From: Cauispirillum nitrogeniifigens
Lineage (GTDB): Bacteria; Pseudomonadota; Alphaproteobacteria; Rhodospirillales; Rhodospirillaceae
NCBI RefSeq assembly: GCF_049800675.1
Contig: NZ_JBLOOT010000001.1
Span: forward strand, 372,001 to 436,000
DNA length: 64,000 bases
Direction of reading: 5' to 3'
Shown here: piece after piece, positions 17,383 through 27,345 of the stretch
Position numbering within the stretch: the first letter of the stretch is position 1
Layout of the letters: each line of letters opens with the position of its first letter
Program-made: the position numbers and the translations under genes
The notes under the pieces: model-generated
Databases searched by the model: none
What the model was told of the DNA's origin: nothing
The model's input: the letters and a program-made list of their open reading frames with translations, nothing else

Positions 17383-18458
17383 GGGCGCGCTCTCCCGGTC
17401 AGAATGTCGATGATGATGCCGGCGGCCTGCCGGTTGCCCTCCGGGGCACCCAAGGGGCGCCCCGCAGCCCGCGGCTTCGCCAACATATGCAGGTGATCGG
17501 CAAGGGCGCCACGGGAAAACGTTTCGGCATCAATACGGATGCACGGCACGACCCGCGCCAGCCAGGCCGCGAGGCCCGCCGTCTCCGGCCAATCCGGCCG
17601 GTCACGATAGAGAATCGGCGTTCCGGCGCAGGCGGCTTCGACGAAGGTTCCATAGCCCGGCTTGGTGATCACCGCGTCGCAGGAGGCGATGGCGTCCGAG
17701 ATGCTCATCCCGGCCGCCGCCACCTCGTCCGGCACCACCCAGCGCCAGCCGGCCACGGACGGCCAGTCGGCCACCGGCACGTCCTCGGCAATGCCACCCA
17801 GGGCCACCAGGGCCAGGCGGCAGTCCTCCCCCACTCCCAGGCTGGCCGTCAGGTCGCGCCGCCGCGCCAGCCCCGGTCGCCCGACCGGCCCAACAGCGCG
17901 CAGGTTCGCAAACGTCATGGGCACCGCCGGGGACGTGGCGATAATCGCGTCGGCGGCGGCGTAGGCCGCCCGCATGGTATCGAGAATGGCCACCGCCTCC
18001 GGCGCATAGGCGGACAAGATCTCATGCCAGGTGAAGGGGCCGACCCCAACCGCCGGCACCCCCAGCCGCCGGGCCGCAGCCAGCGCCGCGTAGGAAATGC
18101 AACTGAGCAGCACGTCCGGCCGCGCCTCGGCCAGAACAGCCGCCTCCCGCGCCAGAACGTCGTCCCAGTGCTCATGAGCGGCGGTATAGGCCGCCACGCT
18201 GTCGCGCACGCGGACGCCGGTGGAAGACGTCATGAGCATGCCGAAGTCGCTGGCTGCCGCGTGGTCCACGATCTGGCAGGGGCGCCCCCAGCGGGTGCGC
18301 AGAAGGTCCGCCGGCAGGCGCGTGATGAAGGTGACGTCCAGGCCCTGCGGCAGCAGGCCATGCAAGGCGTCCAACACCGCCAGGGTGATGGCGGCATGTC
18401 CGAAGCCGTGCGGCGTGATCGCCGCCGCGACGCGAAGGGGGCGGGCCGGAAGAGACAT
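17379..18458 (-). CDS. putative GT-B glycosyltransferase (MurG-like)
   Basis: A 359-residue protein with two Rossmann-like halves. The N terminus RVAAAITPHGFGHAAITLAV has the glycine-rich acceptor-side loop of MurG-type enzymes. The C-terminal half has the nucleotide-sugar motif DAVITKPGYGTFVEAACAG followed by TPILYRDRPDWPE, resembling MurG and the N-terminal half of L-arabinokinases. No signal peptide or membrane helix is evident, so it is probably cytosolic or peripheral. Donor and acceptor are unknown. It lies between a 168-residue unknown (10-base gap) and cutA (4-base overlap), forming a three-gene unit. Confidence 0.65.
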   Translation of the reverse strand: MSLPARPLRVAAAITPHGFGHAAITLAVLDALHGLLPQGLDVTFITRLPADLLRTRWGRPCQIVDHAAASDFGMLMTSSTGVRVRDSVAAYTAAHEHWDDVLAREAAVLAEARPDVLLSCISYAALAAARRLGVPAVGVGPFTWHEILSAYAPEAVAILDTMRAAYAAADAIIATSPAVPMTFANLRAVGPVGRPGLARRRDLTASLGVGEDCRLALVALGGIAEDVPVADWPSVAGWRWVVPDEVAAAGMSISDAIASCDAVITKPGYGTFVEAACAGTPILYRDRPDWPETAGLAAWLARVVPCIRIDAETFSRGALADHLHMLAKPRAAGRPLGAPEGNRQAAGIIIDILTGRARP

Positions 18459-18468
18459 GGATGCCGGA

Positions 18469-18975
18469 TCAGGCCACCATGTTCAGGGTTTCAGCCGGGC
18501 GGGCAAAGGGGAACGCCGGGCTGGCGGCGAAGGCCTGGGCATAGGCGGCGGTGGCGCGTCGCATCATGCCCTGAAGGGCAGCCCCGGCCGTCTGCCCCTC
18601 CAGCGTGAAGCTGAAGGAGAAGGATTCGGTGGTCGTGGCGGCACCGGGCGCCTTGGCCTGCGCCGCCGTGTCGTCGGCGCCGGACTTGCGGCCGGTGGCG
18701 GCACCCTGCCCCGCTCCCGACCCGTCGATGCGGTAGGACAGCCCCCGGAACACCATCTGCCGCAGCACGCCCAGCGTGCTGTCGGACAGCAGCGAAAAGA
18801 ACATCGGCCGCGACGGCGCGCCATGCGGTGCCGGTTCGTCGGCCTGGCGGTCGCCGGTCATGGCGGCGCCGAACCCCTGCCCGCTGGCGGTTACCGCACG
18901 GGGGCCGCGATCGCCGGCCTGGGTCGGCTGGACGGAACGGAGCGGGAGGGCGGTGATCGGGTGCAGCAGGTCCAT
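18469..18975 (-). CDS. protein of unknown function, low-complexity linkers
   Basis: A 168-residue protein I do not recognise. Residues 10-55 and 85-115 are rich in Ala, Gly and Gln and look disordered. Between them is a more structured piece (PMFFSLLSDSTLGVLRQMVFRGLSYRI), and a third conserved-looking part begins ESFSFSFTLEGQ. There is no signal peptide, and a soluble cytosolic product is likely. It is the first gene of the unit with the glycosyltransferase and cutA. Coding is supported by position and GC3 bias only. Confidence 0.55.
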   Translation of the reverse strand: MDLLHPITALPLRSVQPTQAGDRGPRAVTASGQGFGAAMTGDRQADEPAPHGAPSRPMFFSLLSDSTLGVLRQMVFRGLSYRIDGSGAGQGAATGRKSGADDTAAQAKAPGAATTTESFSFSFTLEGQTAGAALQGMMRRATAAYAQAFAASPAFPFARPAETLNMVA

Positions 18976-19089
18976 GGCTCGCGCCTTCTTCCGGTCAGAA
19001 ACCCACTATAGCGCATCCAAGGGATGCGCGACACCGGCCCGATGGCCTATGTGGCCTTCGGAACCGTCATCACGGCGATGTGGTGAAAA

Positions 19090-19166
<77 letters not shown>

Positions 19167-19175
19167 ACCGTGCGT

Positions 19176-19245
19176 AAGGCCCGCTTCCGGGCCTTGAAGT
19201 CACCGCCCGTGGGGCGGTGCTTGGGGGACCCCGGCATCGCCGGGG
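19176..19245 (-). other. three consecutive hairpins in the tRNA-Pro 5' leader
   Basis: Between the candidate promoter and the tRNA are three perfect or near-perfect inverted repeats. They occupy 19229-19245 (arms CCCCGGC/GCCGGGG), 19201-19219 (CACCGCCC/GGGCGGTG) and 19176-19195 (AAGGCCCG/CGGGCCTT). None is followed by a T run in the tRNA direction, so they look like leader structures rather than terminators. They could guide processing by RNases or protect the precursor. Confidence 0.55.
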
Positions 19246-19251
19246 AGGCGC

Positions 19252-19280
19252 AATATAGCCAGACCAGTGCCGGTATGCAA
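19252..19280 (-). promoter_or_regulatory. sigma-70 promoter for tRNA-Pro
   Basis: On the minus strand TTGCAT, 17 bases, then TATATT. Spacing is ideal and the -10 is AT-rich within GC-rich flanks. Transcription would begin near 19244, some 78 bases before the mature tRNA. Confidence 0.6.
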
Positions 19281-19331
19281 CGCCCTAAAACGGTTCTTTT
19301 TCAGTTTCTTTTTCCGCCCGCCGGCGGCGCC

Positions 19332-19862
19332 TCAACGGGCCGCCAGCAGGTCGCGCACCGCCGACAGTTCGGCGATGACGTCGCGGATCTCGGCCCTGGC
19401 GCGGTCGCTGAGCGACCCCGTGGCGGCCTTGTCCTCAAGCGCGGCGATGGGGTCGGAGACGGGTTCGTCGTCCAGGTCCACCGGAGCGGCCATCTCCTCG
19501 ACCACGGGCGGCGGCGGAGGCGCTTCCTCCCCGGCAGCCAGCGGCTTGATGGCGCCGTCGCGCAGCAGCTTCTGCACGCCCTTGATGGTGAAGCCGTCAT
19601 CATAGAGCAGGCCACGGATGCGGCGCAGCAACGCGACGTCTTCCGGCCGGTAGTAGCGCCGCCCGCCGCCGCGCTTCATGGGGCGGATCTGGGTGAACTT
19701 GGTTTCCCAGAAGCGCAACACGTGCTGCGGAACGTCAAGCTCGGTCGCCACCTCGGAAATGGTGCGGAACGCGGCTTCGGACTTGGCCGGGGCGCGGCGG
19801 CTGTCGTCGTCCTTCTGGACGTCGATGCCGGGAAGCGTCGGGGCCTGCGCGGTGGTCGCCAT
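19332..19862 (-). CDS. MerR-family transcriptional regulator
   Basis: A 176-residue regulator. The DNA-binding part is the MerR winged helix-turn-helix: RTISEVATELDVPQHVLRFW followed by RPMKRGGGRRYYRPEDVALL. A coiled region (IRGLLYDDGFTIKGVQKLL) and an acidic, Pro-rich C-terminal half without metal-binding Cys residues follow, so it is not a metal sensor of the classical type. The ATG at 19862 overlaps the ihfA stop by one base. In alphaproteobacteria a MerR-like gene directly after ihfA is common. Its target is unknown. Confidence 0.9.
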   Translation of the reverse strand: MATTAQAPTLPGIDVQKDDDSRRAPAKSEAAFRTISEVATELDVPQHVLRFWETKFTQIRPMKRGGGRRYYRPEDVALLRRIRGLLYDDGFTIKGVQKLLRDGAIKPLAAGEEAPPPPPVVEEMAAPVDLDDEPVSDPIAALEDKAATGSLSDRARAEIRDVIAELSAVRDLLAAR

Positions 19863-20176
19863 CAGGCTTCGATCCTGTTGCTGGAGCCGGAATTGATCTG
19901 CGCCTTGAGCAGCTGCGACGGGCGGAACACGAGGACCCGCCGGGGCAGGATCGGCACCTCCTCGCCGGTCTTCGGGTTGCGGCCGACCCGCTGCCCCTTC
20001 TGGCGCACCGAGAAACTGCCGAAGGACGAGATTTTCACCGTCTCTCCCTCGGAAAGGGCGTTGGCGATCTCGTCCAGCACCATTTCCAGAAGATCCGCCG
20101 ACTCGTTCCGAGACAGCCCAACTTCCTGATACACCGCTTCGCTGAGCTGAGCGCGGGTGATCGTTTGTCCAGACAT
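19862..20176 (-). CDS. ihfA: integration host factor alpha subunit
   Basis: A 104-residue DNA-bending protein that forms a heterodimer with IHF-beta and supports sigma-54 activation, replication and recombination. The start at 20176 gives MSGQTITRAQLSEAVYQEVGL. A longer frame from 20239 adds a non-homologous leader. The HU/IHF signature is clear: VKISSFGSFSVRQKGQRVGRNPKTGEE, with the Pro-containing arm and VLVFRPSQLLK. It lies in the fabH-ihfA-merR cluster and would assist NtrC-dependent promoters. Confidence 0.95.
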   Translation of the reverse strand: MSGQTITRAQLSEAVYQEVGLSRNESADLLEMVLDEIANALSEGETVKISSFGSFSVRQKGQRVGRNPKTGEEVPILPRRVLVFRPSQLLKAQINSGSSNRIEA

Positions 20177-20333
20177 GGCGCGTCGTCCCACAAGGCCTGT
20201 TGAACCTTGACCGTAACGCCGCGACCGTAAATCCGTCAATATCAGTGTGTTGCGCCGGACGCTTCACATGCTGTCCGGGACCGGACCGGAAGCGCAACGG
20301 CATCCGGTTTCCGCCGTTCCCGGCGGTCTCCCG

Positions 20334-21308
20334 CTACATGCGAACGAGAGCGGCCCCCCAGGTGAAGCCGCCGCCCATGGCTTCCAGCAGGACCAGCTGG
20401 CCCGGCCGGATTCGCCCGTCGGCAACCGCCTCGGCCAGGGCCAGGGGAATCGACGCCGCCGAGGTGTTGGCGTGGCGGTCCACCGTCACCACCACCTTGT
20501 CGGGCGACACGCCGAGCTTTTTGGCGGTGCCGTCGAGGATGCGCTTGTTGGCCTGGTGCGGCACCAGCCAGTCGATGTCGGCGGAGGTCAGGCCGGTGGC
20601 GGCCAGCGCCTCCTCGACCACGGCGGCCAGGTTGACCACGGCGTGGCGGAACACCTCGCGGCCGTGCATGCGCAGCAGGCCGGTGGTGCGGGTCGACGAC
20701 GGACCGCCATCGACATAGAGCAGGTCGCTCTGGCGGCCGTCGGCATGCAGGTGCGTTGTCAGGATGCCGCGGTCGGCGGTGGTCCCCTGCCCCTCCTCCG
20801 CCTTCAGCACCACGGCCCCGGCGCCGTCGCCGAACAGCACGCAGGTGGTGCGATCCTCCCAGTCGAGGATGCGGGAGAAGGTCTCGGCGCCGATGACCAG
20901 GGCGGTGCGCGCCTGGCCGGCCTTGATGAAGTTGTCGGCCGTGGTCAGGGCATAGACGAACCCCGAGCACACCGCCTGGATGTCGAACGCCGGGGCGCCG
21001 AAGCAGCCCAGGCCGCGCTGCACGACGGCGGCCGTGGCGGGAAAGGTCTGGTCGGGAGTGGCGGTGGCCAGGACGATCAGATCGACGTCGGCCCCGTCGA
21101 TGCCGGCGGCCGCCAGCGCCTTGCGGGCGGCCCCCAGGGCGAGGTCGGAGGTCTTCTCGCCGTCGCCGGCGATGTAGCGCTGGCGGATGCCGGTCCGCTC
21201 GACGATCCACTCGTCGGTGGTATCGACCAGGCGGGCCATCTCCTCGTTGGTGACGACGCGTTCGGGCAGGCACGCGCCGGTGCCCGCGATCACGGAACGG
21301 ATGACCAT
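20334..21308 (-). CDS. fabH: 3-oxoacyl-ACP synthase III
   Basis: A 324-residue condensing enzyme that starts fatty-acid synthesis from acetyl-CoA and malonyl-ACP. The catalytic triad is visible: Cys114 in QAVCSGF, His in VPHQANKRI, and Asn in DRHANTSAASIPLAL. The C-terminal MGGGFTWGAALVRM is the usual ending. The ATG shares a base with the plsX stop (TGATG), indicating coupling with plsX. Confidence 0.97.
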   Translation of the reverse strand: MVIRSVIAGTGACLPERVVTNEEMARLVDTTDEWIVERTGIRQRYIAGDGEKTSDLALGAARKALAAAGIDGADVDLIVLATATPDQTFPATAAVVQRGLGCFGAPAFDIQAVCSGFVYALTTADNFIKAGQARTALVIGAETFSRILDWEDRTTCVLFGDGAGAVVLKAEEGQGTTADRGILTTHLHADGRQSDLLYVDGGPSSTRTTGLLRMHGREVFRHAVVNLAAVVEEALAATGLTSADIDWLVPHQANKRILDGTAKKLGVSPDKVVVTVDRHANTSAASIPLALAEAVADGRIRPGQLVLLEAMGGGFTWGAALVRM

Positions 21309-22372
21309 CAGCCTTGTGCCGCCTTGGCTTCGTCATCAAGGCCGGTGCGGCCCTGGCGCGCTTCGCCCAGGTGGCGGCACTCTTCCTTGATGGATTCGTT
21401 GAGGTCGTGGGCGATCAGGTCGACCGCCACGCCGATGGCGTTGGCGAATCCGACGGCGTCGGTGCCGCCATGGCTTTTCACGCAGATCCCGTTCAGGCCC
21501 AGGAACATGGCGCCGTTGTAGCGGCGTGGGTCGGTGCGCTTGCGCACGTTGTCCAGGGCCCCCCTGGCCAGCAGGTAGCCGAGCTTGGCCCGCAGGCTGG
21601 AACGGAAGGCGCTCTTGAGGAAGGAACTGTAGAGCTTGGCGGTGCCTTCGGCGGTCTTCAGCGCGACGTTGCCGGTGAAGCCATCGGTGACCACCACGTC
21701 CACGGTGCCGGCGCCGATGTCGTCACCTTCCACGAAGCCGTGGAAATCCATTGTCGGCGGAGCCGACTCCCGCAGGGTCACGGCCGCCTGGCGCAGCGAG
21801 TCGGTGCCCTTCAGTTCCTCGGACCCGATGTTGAGCAAGCCCACCTTCGGCCGCTGGAGGCCCAGCAGGCAGCGCGCGAACACTTCGCCCATCACCGCGA
21901 ACTCGACCAGATTGTTGGCCGCGCATTCGGTGTTGGCGCCAAGGTCGAGCATCACGCTCTCGCCCCGCGTCGTGGGCAGCAGCGTGGCGATGGCCGGCCG
22001 GTCGATGCCCGGCAGGGTGCGCAGGGTCAGCTTGGCCATGGCCATCAGCGCGCCGGTGTTGCCGGCGGACACGACACCGGCCGCCTCCCCCTCCTTCACC
22101 GCCTTGATGGCCAGCCACATGCTCGAATTGCGCCCGGTCCGCACCGCCTGCGACGGCTTGTCGTCGTTGGTCACGACGTCCGGGCAATGGCGGATCGTGC
22201 AATAGTCACGCTGCTTCTTCTTCAGAAGCGGCGCAATCTTCGCCTCGTCCCCGAACAGCAGGAAGTGCACGTTCGGGTACCGTTTGCGCGCGATCTTGAC
22301 GCCTTCCAAAACCATATCGGGGGCGAAATCGCCCCCCATGGCATCAAGCGCGAGAATGAGCGGAGCGCTCAA
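21308..22372 (-). CDS. plsX: phosphate acyltransferase PlsX
   Basis: A 354-residue enzyme converting acyl-ACP to acyl-phosphate for phospholipid synthesis through PlsY. Family marks are ILALDAMGGDFAPDMVLEG at the N terminus, SAGNTGALMAMAKLTLRTL in the middle, and VVTDGFTGNVALKTAEGTAK toward the end. It is peripheral to the membrane in this family. The rpmF-plsX-fabH order is conserved in many bacteria and links ribosome and lipid synthesis. Confidence 0.97.
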   Translation of the reverse strand: MSAPLILALDAMGGDFAPDMVLEGVKIARKRYPNVHFLLFGDEAKIAPLLKKKQRDYCTIRHCPDVVTNDDKPSQAVRTGRNSSMWLAIKAVKEGEAAGVVSAGNTGALMAMAKLTLRTLPGIDRPAIATLLPTTRGESVMLDLGANTECAANNLVEFAVMGEVFARCLLGLQRPKVGLLNIGSEELKGTDSLRQAAVTLRESAPPTMDFHGFVEGDDIGAGTVDVVVTDGFTGNVALKTAEGTAKLYSSFLKSAFRSSLRAKLGYLLARGALDNVRKRTDPRRYNGAMFLGLNGICVKSHGGTDAVGFANAIGVAVDLIAHDLNESIKEECRHLGEARQGRTGLDDEAKAAQG

Positions 22373-22474
22373 CGCACAACCCTCTCCACCGCATCATCAG
22401 CAGCATGTACGGCTCGGGGAAGGCCTCCCGCCAGGATCGGCGGATGGCCCTTATCCCGAAGCCCGAAGTCGTCC

Positions 22475-22657
22475 TCAGACGGCTTCCGCGGCAACGACCT
22501 CGCGGCCGTCGTAGTGACCGCAGGAGGTGCAGACGTGGTGCGGGCGCTTCAGCTCGCCGCAGTTCTTGCACTCGGCGTAGGCGCCGGCGCTGACGGCATG
22601 ATGCGAGCGGCGCATGTCACGGCGCGACTTCGACACTTTCTTCTTCGGAACAGCCAT
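22475..22657 (-). CDS. rpmF: 50S ribosomal protein L32
   Basis: A 60-residue protein starting MAVPKKKVSKSRRDMRRSHH, the universal L32 N terminus. It carries zinc-ribbon cysteines in CKNCGELKRPHHVCTSCG, so it is the zinc-binding form. It lies 101 bases downstream of DUF177 and 102 bases upstream of plsX. Confidence 0.98.
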   Translation of the reverse strand: MAVPKKKVSKSRRDMRRSHHAVSAGAYAECKNCGELKRPHHVCTSCGHYDGREVVAAEAV

Positions 22658-22758
22658 TTTTCCGCATCTCTCGGTTTGGGCGTGATCGGGAGCCAGCCTT
22701 ATTATACAAAAACTTTACCGACCGCAAGGCATCCCTGCCGGAAAGTGAAGAACTGCCT

Positions 22759-23286
22759 TCACTTGCCCTTCCGCAGGGCGGCCAGGGCGGCGAACGGCCC
22801 CAGCGCGACGCCGTCGTCTTCGGCCGGCGGCGTGAACTCCGCGCCAGGGGCGCGGGGGAACGGATCGATCAGCAGCGCCAGCTGCTCGGCCACTACCTCG
22901 CCGACGTCGATGACGCCATCGACGATGGGCTCCGGCGGGTCTTCCCCCTCGGCATCCAGCTCGATCTCCAGCCCCTCGGGCTCCTGGGCGGCGAAGGAGA
23001 AGGTCATGTCGAACTCCCCCGTCACGTCGGATACCACCGGCGCCAGCGTGATGCCGCAGGTCTGGGTCACGCGGGCGTTCAGGGAGCCGGACAGGCGGAC
23101 CAACTCGCCGGCGGCAAAGGGCTTGGCGCGCACCTCGGCGTGCAAGTCGTCGAGGGCGACGAGGTCGAAGCGCTTGGCCAGCGCGGCGCGCTCGCCCTCA
23201 TCGGCCTCCAGGCGCATGTGCCGCCCCTCGTTGGGCAGCCGTTCGGCGGGCAGCGGCCGGGAGAATTCGACGGGGGACTCGGTCAT
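22759..23286 (-). CDS. yceD: DUF177 (YceD) domain protein
   Basis: A 175-residue member of the DUF177/YceD family, associated with 23S rRNA and L32 gene neighbourhoods. The diagnostic segment is LNARVTQTCGITLAPVVSDV, preceded by LVRLSGSL, and followed by an acidic C-terminal stretch (EGEDPPEPIVDGVIDVGEVV). It starts 4 bases inside the previous gene (ATGA overlap) and precedes rpmF, its normal partner. A role in rRNA processing is known only for relatives. Confidence 0.88.
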   Translation of the reverse strand: MTESPVEFSRPLPAERLPNEGRHMRLEADEGERAALAKRFDLVALDDLHAEVRAKPFAAGELVRLSGSLNARVTQTCGITLAPVVSDVTGEFDMTFSFAAQEPEGLEIELDAEGEDPPEPIVDGVIDVGEVVAEQLALLIDPFPRAPGAEFTPPAEDDGVALGPFAALAALRKGK

Positions 23287-23840
23287 GACGCTTTCTCGTT
23301 CGGTTCGTCGGAGGCGGGCGGCGTAAGGCCGAGGCGCCCGGCGGCAACCTCGGCGAACGGCCTGGTGGACAGCGCGGCATCCTGGGCGACGGTGTAGGCG
23401 GCCATGGCGGCCACCTGGGCGTCGGTCGGCTCGGCCAGACGGTAGAGGTTGCGGCGCAGGGCCGCCTCCAGAACCTCGCGGCCGGCGGTCATGCCGTGCT
23501 CATAAGCGGCGGCGCGGCCATAGTAGGCCTTGGCCATGCGCTTGACGTGCTTACCGACGCTCAGGTCGCCGACGCCCATCTCCCGCAGGTTGCGGTCCAT
23601 ATCCTTGAACATGGTGTCGAACAGCTTCTGGGCAAGGGCCGGAGCCTCCCCACCCTCCGCCTGGAGCCGCCGGATGACCAGAAAGGCGTGCAGGCAGATC
23701 ATGTCGAAGCGGCCGTCGACGGTGTCGGGCACGCCCAGGCGCGTATAGAACGGGGCCTGCCGCGCGTGATCGACCAGCGCGCCATAGATGGCGTAGGCGC
23801 TGTCGGTCCACTTGCGGCCCCGGAACAGACGGAGAAACAC
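23283..23840 (-). CDS. ubiquinol-cytochrome c chaperone family protein (CBP3/UQCC1-like)
   Basis: A 185-residue helical protein of the ubiquinol-cytochrome c chaperone family, whose mitochondrial member Cbp3 assists cytochrome b assembly. Characteristic segments are AYAIYGALVDHARQAPFYTRL, DTVDGRFDMICLHAFLV and MDRNLREMGVGDLSVGKHVK. It starts at GTG 23840 behind AAAGGAG. The bc1 role in bacteria is an inference. It is first in the cluster leading to plsX-fabH. Confidence 0.88.
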   Translation of the reverse strand: MFLRLFRGRKWTDSAYAIYGALVDHARQAPFYTRLGVPDTVDGRFDMICLHAFLVIRRLQAEGGEAPALAQKLFDTMFKDMDRNLREMGVGDLSVGKHVKRMAKAYYGRAAAYEHGMTAGREVLEAALRRNLYRLAEPTDAQVAAMAAYTVAQDAALSTRPFAEVAAGRLGLTPPASDEPNEKAS

Positions 23841-23953
23841 CGGGCGCTCCTTTGATTGGGGGCAGTGGCCGCCGGGGTGGCGGCGCGAACGACGGTGTGA
23901 TCATTTAGGGCACATCGGCGGGCGGGGCAATGACGCTTTCCCATAGGGCACGC

Positions 23954-23983
23954 TTCCCACCCGCCCCGCCGGTGCGCTATAAC
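23954..23983 (+). promoter_or_regulatory. bamE: weak candidate promoter for bamE
   Basis: TTCCCA, 18 bases, TATAAC. The -10 is good and the -35 poor. It lies 53 bases upstream of the bamE ATG in the divergent intergenic region. Confidence 0.3.
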
Positions 23984-24036
23984 CGCAGCACGGGACGGAC
24001 GTCCCCTCCCCCGGGACCGGAAGACCAAGGACACCC

Positions 24037-24504
24037 ATGACCCTGAAGCTCTCCCTGCGCGGCCTGTTCCCGGCGCTTGCGGTGCTGGCGCCGCTGGCCC
24101 TGACGCTTCCCGCCTGCACGCCCGAGGTCACGCCGCGCGGCAACCTGCCGTCGCCGTCGGTGCTGGCCCAGGTGGTGCCCGGAGAAACCAGCCGGCCGCA
24201 GGTCGCCTCCCTTCTCGGCACGCCGTCGTCCACCTCGCTGTTCGACAATGGCGAGGTCTGGTACTACATCGGCGCCCGCACCACGCAGTACGCGGTCTAT
24301 TCCACCGACGAGGTGGAGCGCTCCATCGTCGCCGTCCGCTTCGACCCCGCCGGCCGCGTCGAGAAGGTCACGACGCTCGGCAAGGAGGATGGCGAGGACG
24401 TGACCCTGGTCGGCCGCTCCACCCCCACTGCCGGCAACGAGCTGAACTTCCTCCAGCAGATGCTGGGCAACGTCGGGCGCTTCAACAAGGACACCGGCAA
24501 CTAG
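24037..24504 (+). CDS. bamE: outer membrane assembly lipoprotein BamE (SmpA/OmlA)
   Basis: A 155-residue lipoprotein of the beta-barrel assembly machinery. The signal peptide ends in LPAC with lipidated Cys27. The SmpA/OmlA fold is visible in VVPGETSRPQVASLLGTPSS (the typical G-x-T-x-x-x-V-x-x-L-G-x-P motif) and in NGEVWYYIG. It acts at the inner face of the outer membrane with BamA and BamD. It is monocistronic, ended by a strong terminator, and divergent from the cytochrome chaperone gene. Confidence 0.92.
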   Translation: MTLKLSLRGLFPALAVLAPLALTLPACTPEVTPRGNLPSPSVLAQVVPGETSRPQVASLLGTPSSTSLFDNGEVWYYIGARTTQYAVYSTDEVERSIVAVRFDPAGRVEKVTTLGKEDGEDVTLVGRSTPTAGNELNFLQQMLGNVGRFNKDTGN

Positions 24505-24524
24505 CCCTTCCGCCATCGACGGCA

Positions 24525-24554
24525 AAGGCCCCGGAGCCGGCGCTCCGGGGCCTT
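24525..24554 (+). terminator. intrinsic-type terminator after bamE
   Basis: A perfect 13-bp stem, AAGGCCCCGGAGC paired with GCTCCGGGGCCTT, with a 4-base loop, begins 21 bases after the bamE stop. It also lies 45 bases beyond the hppA stop on the other strand, so it may act in both directions. Confidence 0.75.
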
Positions 24555-24598
24555 GTCGCATGCGGGGTGGTGCCCTGCCCAGCCCAGCTCGGCCCAGT

Positions 24599-26686
<2,088 letters not shown>

Positions 26687-26725
26687 ACCCTCCTCCTGTC
26701 GGTGTTCGGTCGGGCAGCCAAAAGC

Positions 26726-26842
26726 GTGACAGAAGAAACGACAGCGCGCAAGGTCGTCTCCAAGCGCCCGCAAAGGCTTTGGAGTTACGACTTCATGGGT
26801 GGGGGGAAATACTGGAACCCGTTCAACATGACGGGGCGCTAA
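26726..26842 (+). CDS. possible small ORF, aromatic-rich 38-residue peptide
   Basis: An open frame on the strand opposite the hppA leader, starting at GTG 26726. It ends in an unusually aromatic and specific-looking sequence: RLWSYDFMGGGKYW followed by NPFNMTGR. No good ribosome binding site precedes the GTG. An internal ATG at 26797 has GGAG 10 bases upstream and would encode only the last 15 residues. GC3 is lower than in neighbouring genes. It may be a real small protein or chance. Confidence 0.25.
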   Translation: MTEETTARKVVSKRPQRLWSYDFMGGGKYWNPFNMTGR

Positions 26843-26868
26843 TTAACGCGCCGCATCAACAGAGGGGA

Positions 26869-27330
26869 TTAGCGCTCGAACACCGCCTGGAACATGACCT
26901 CCTCGATCATGCCCTGGCCGAGCAGGCGGTCGGCGACTTCCTGGAGGCGGACCTTCATCGCCGCCAAGTCCAGGGTGTCCCGCTGCTCCATCTGCTGGGG
27001 CACCAGCTCGAACAGCAGACGCATGTAGACGTCATGCAGCCGCGCATGGAAAAGCGTCACCTCCGAACGCTTTTCCGGGTTCACCCGCAGGCGCAGGCCG
27101 ATGTACAGGCTGCGCTCGATCTGGCCGTTGCGGATGATGGGGATGAGGAACGGCGTGATGTGCTGGAACACCGGCTCGACGCGCGGCGGTGGCGGCGGCG
27201 CGGCGGCCTCCTCCACCGGGGGGCGGATGAGGCCCGTGTAGTCGGGCAGGACGCCGAAGTGGATGAGCCCGGCCACGCCGCCGGCCATCGCCAGGATCAG
27301 CGCGAACACGATCAGCAGGATGCGGATCAC
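26869..27330 (-). CDS. FliL-like single-pass membrane protein
   Basis: A 153-residue protein with an N-terminal membrane anchor (ILLIVFALILAMAGGVAGLI), a Pro-rich linker (AAAPPPPPRVEP), and a periplasmic domain. The domain reads IERSLYIGLRLRVNPEKRSEVTLFHARL and ends VRLQEVADRLLGQGMIEEVMFQ. The layout resembles FliL (stomatin-like flagellar motor accessory) but without clear FliL signatures, and no flagellar gene adjoins it. It lies between thiL (15-base gap) and hppA. A hairpin with GGCGC/GCGCC arms (26835-26852) follows it. Confidence 0.6.
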   Translation of the reverse strand: MIRILLIVFALILAMAGGVAGLIHFGVLPDYTGLIRPPVEEAAAPPPPPRVEPVFQHITPFLIPIIRNGQIERSLYIGLRLRVNPEKRSEVTLFHARLHDVYMRLLFELVPQQMEQRDTLDLAAMKVRLQEVADRLLGQGMIEEVMFQAVFER

Positions 27331-27345
27331 CCCTCGTCCCCTTCC

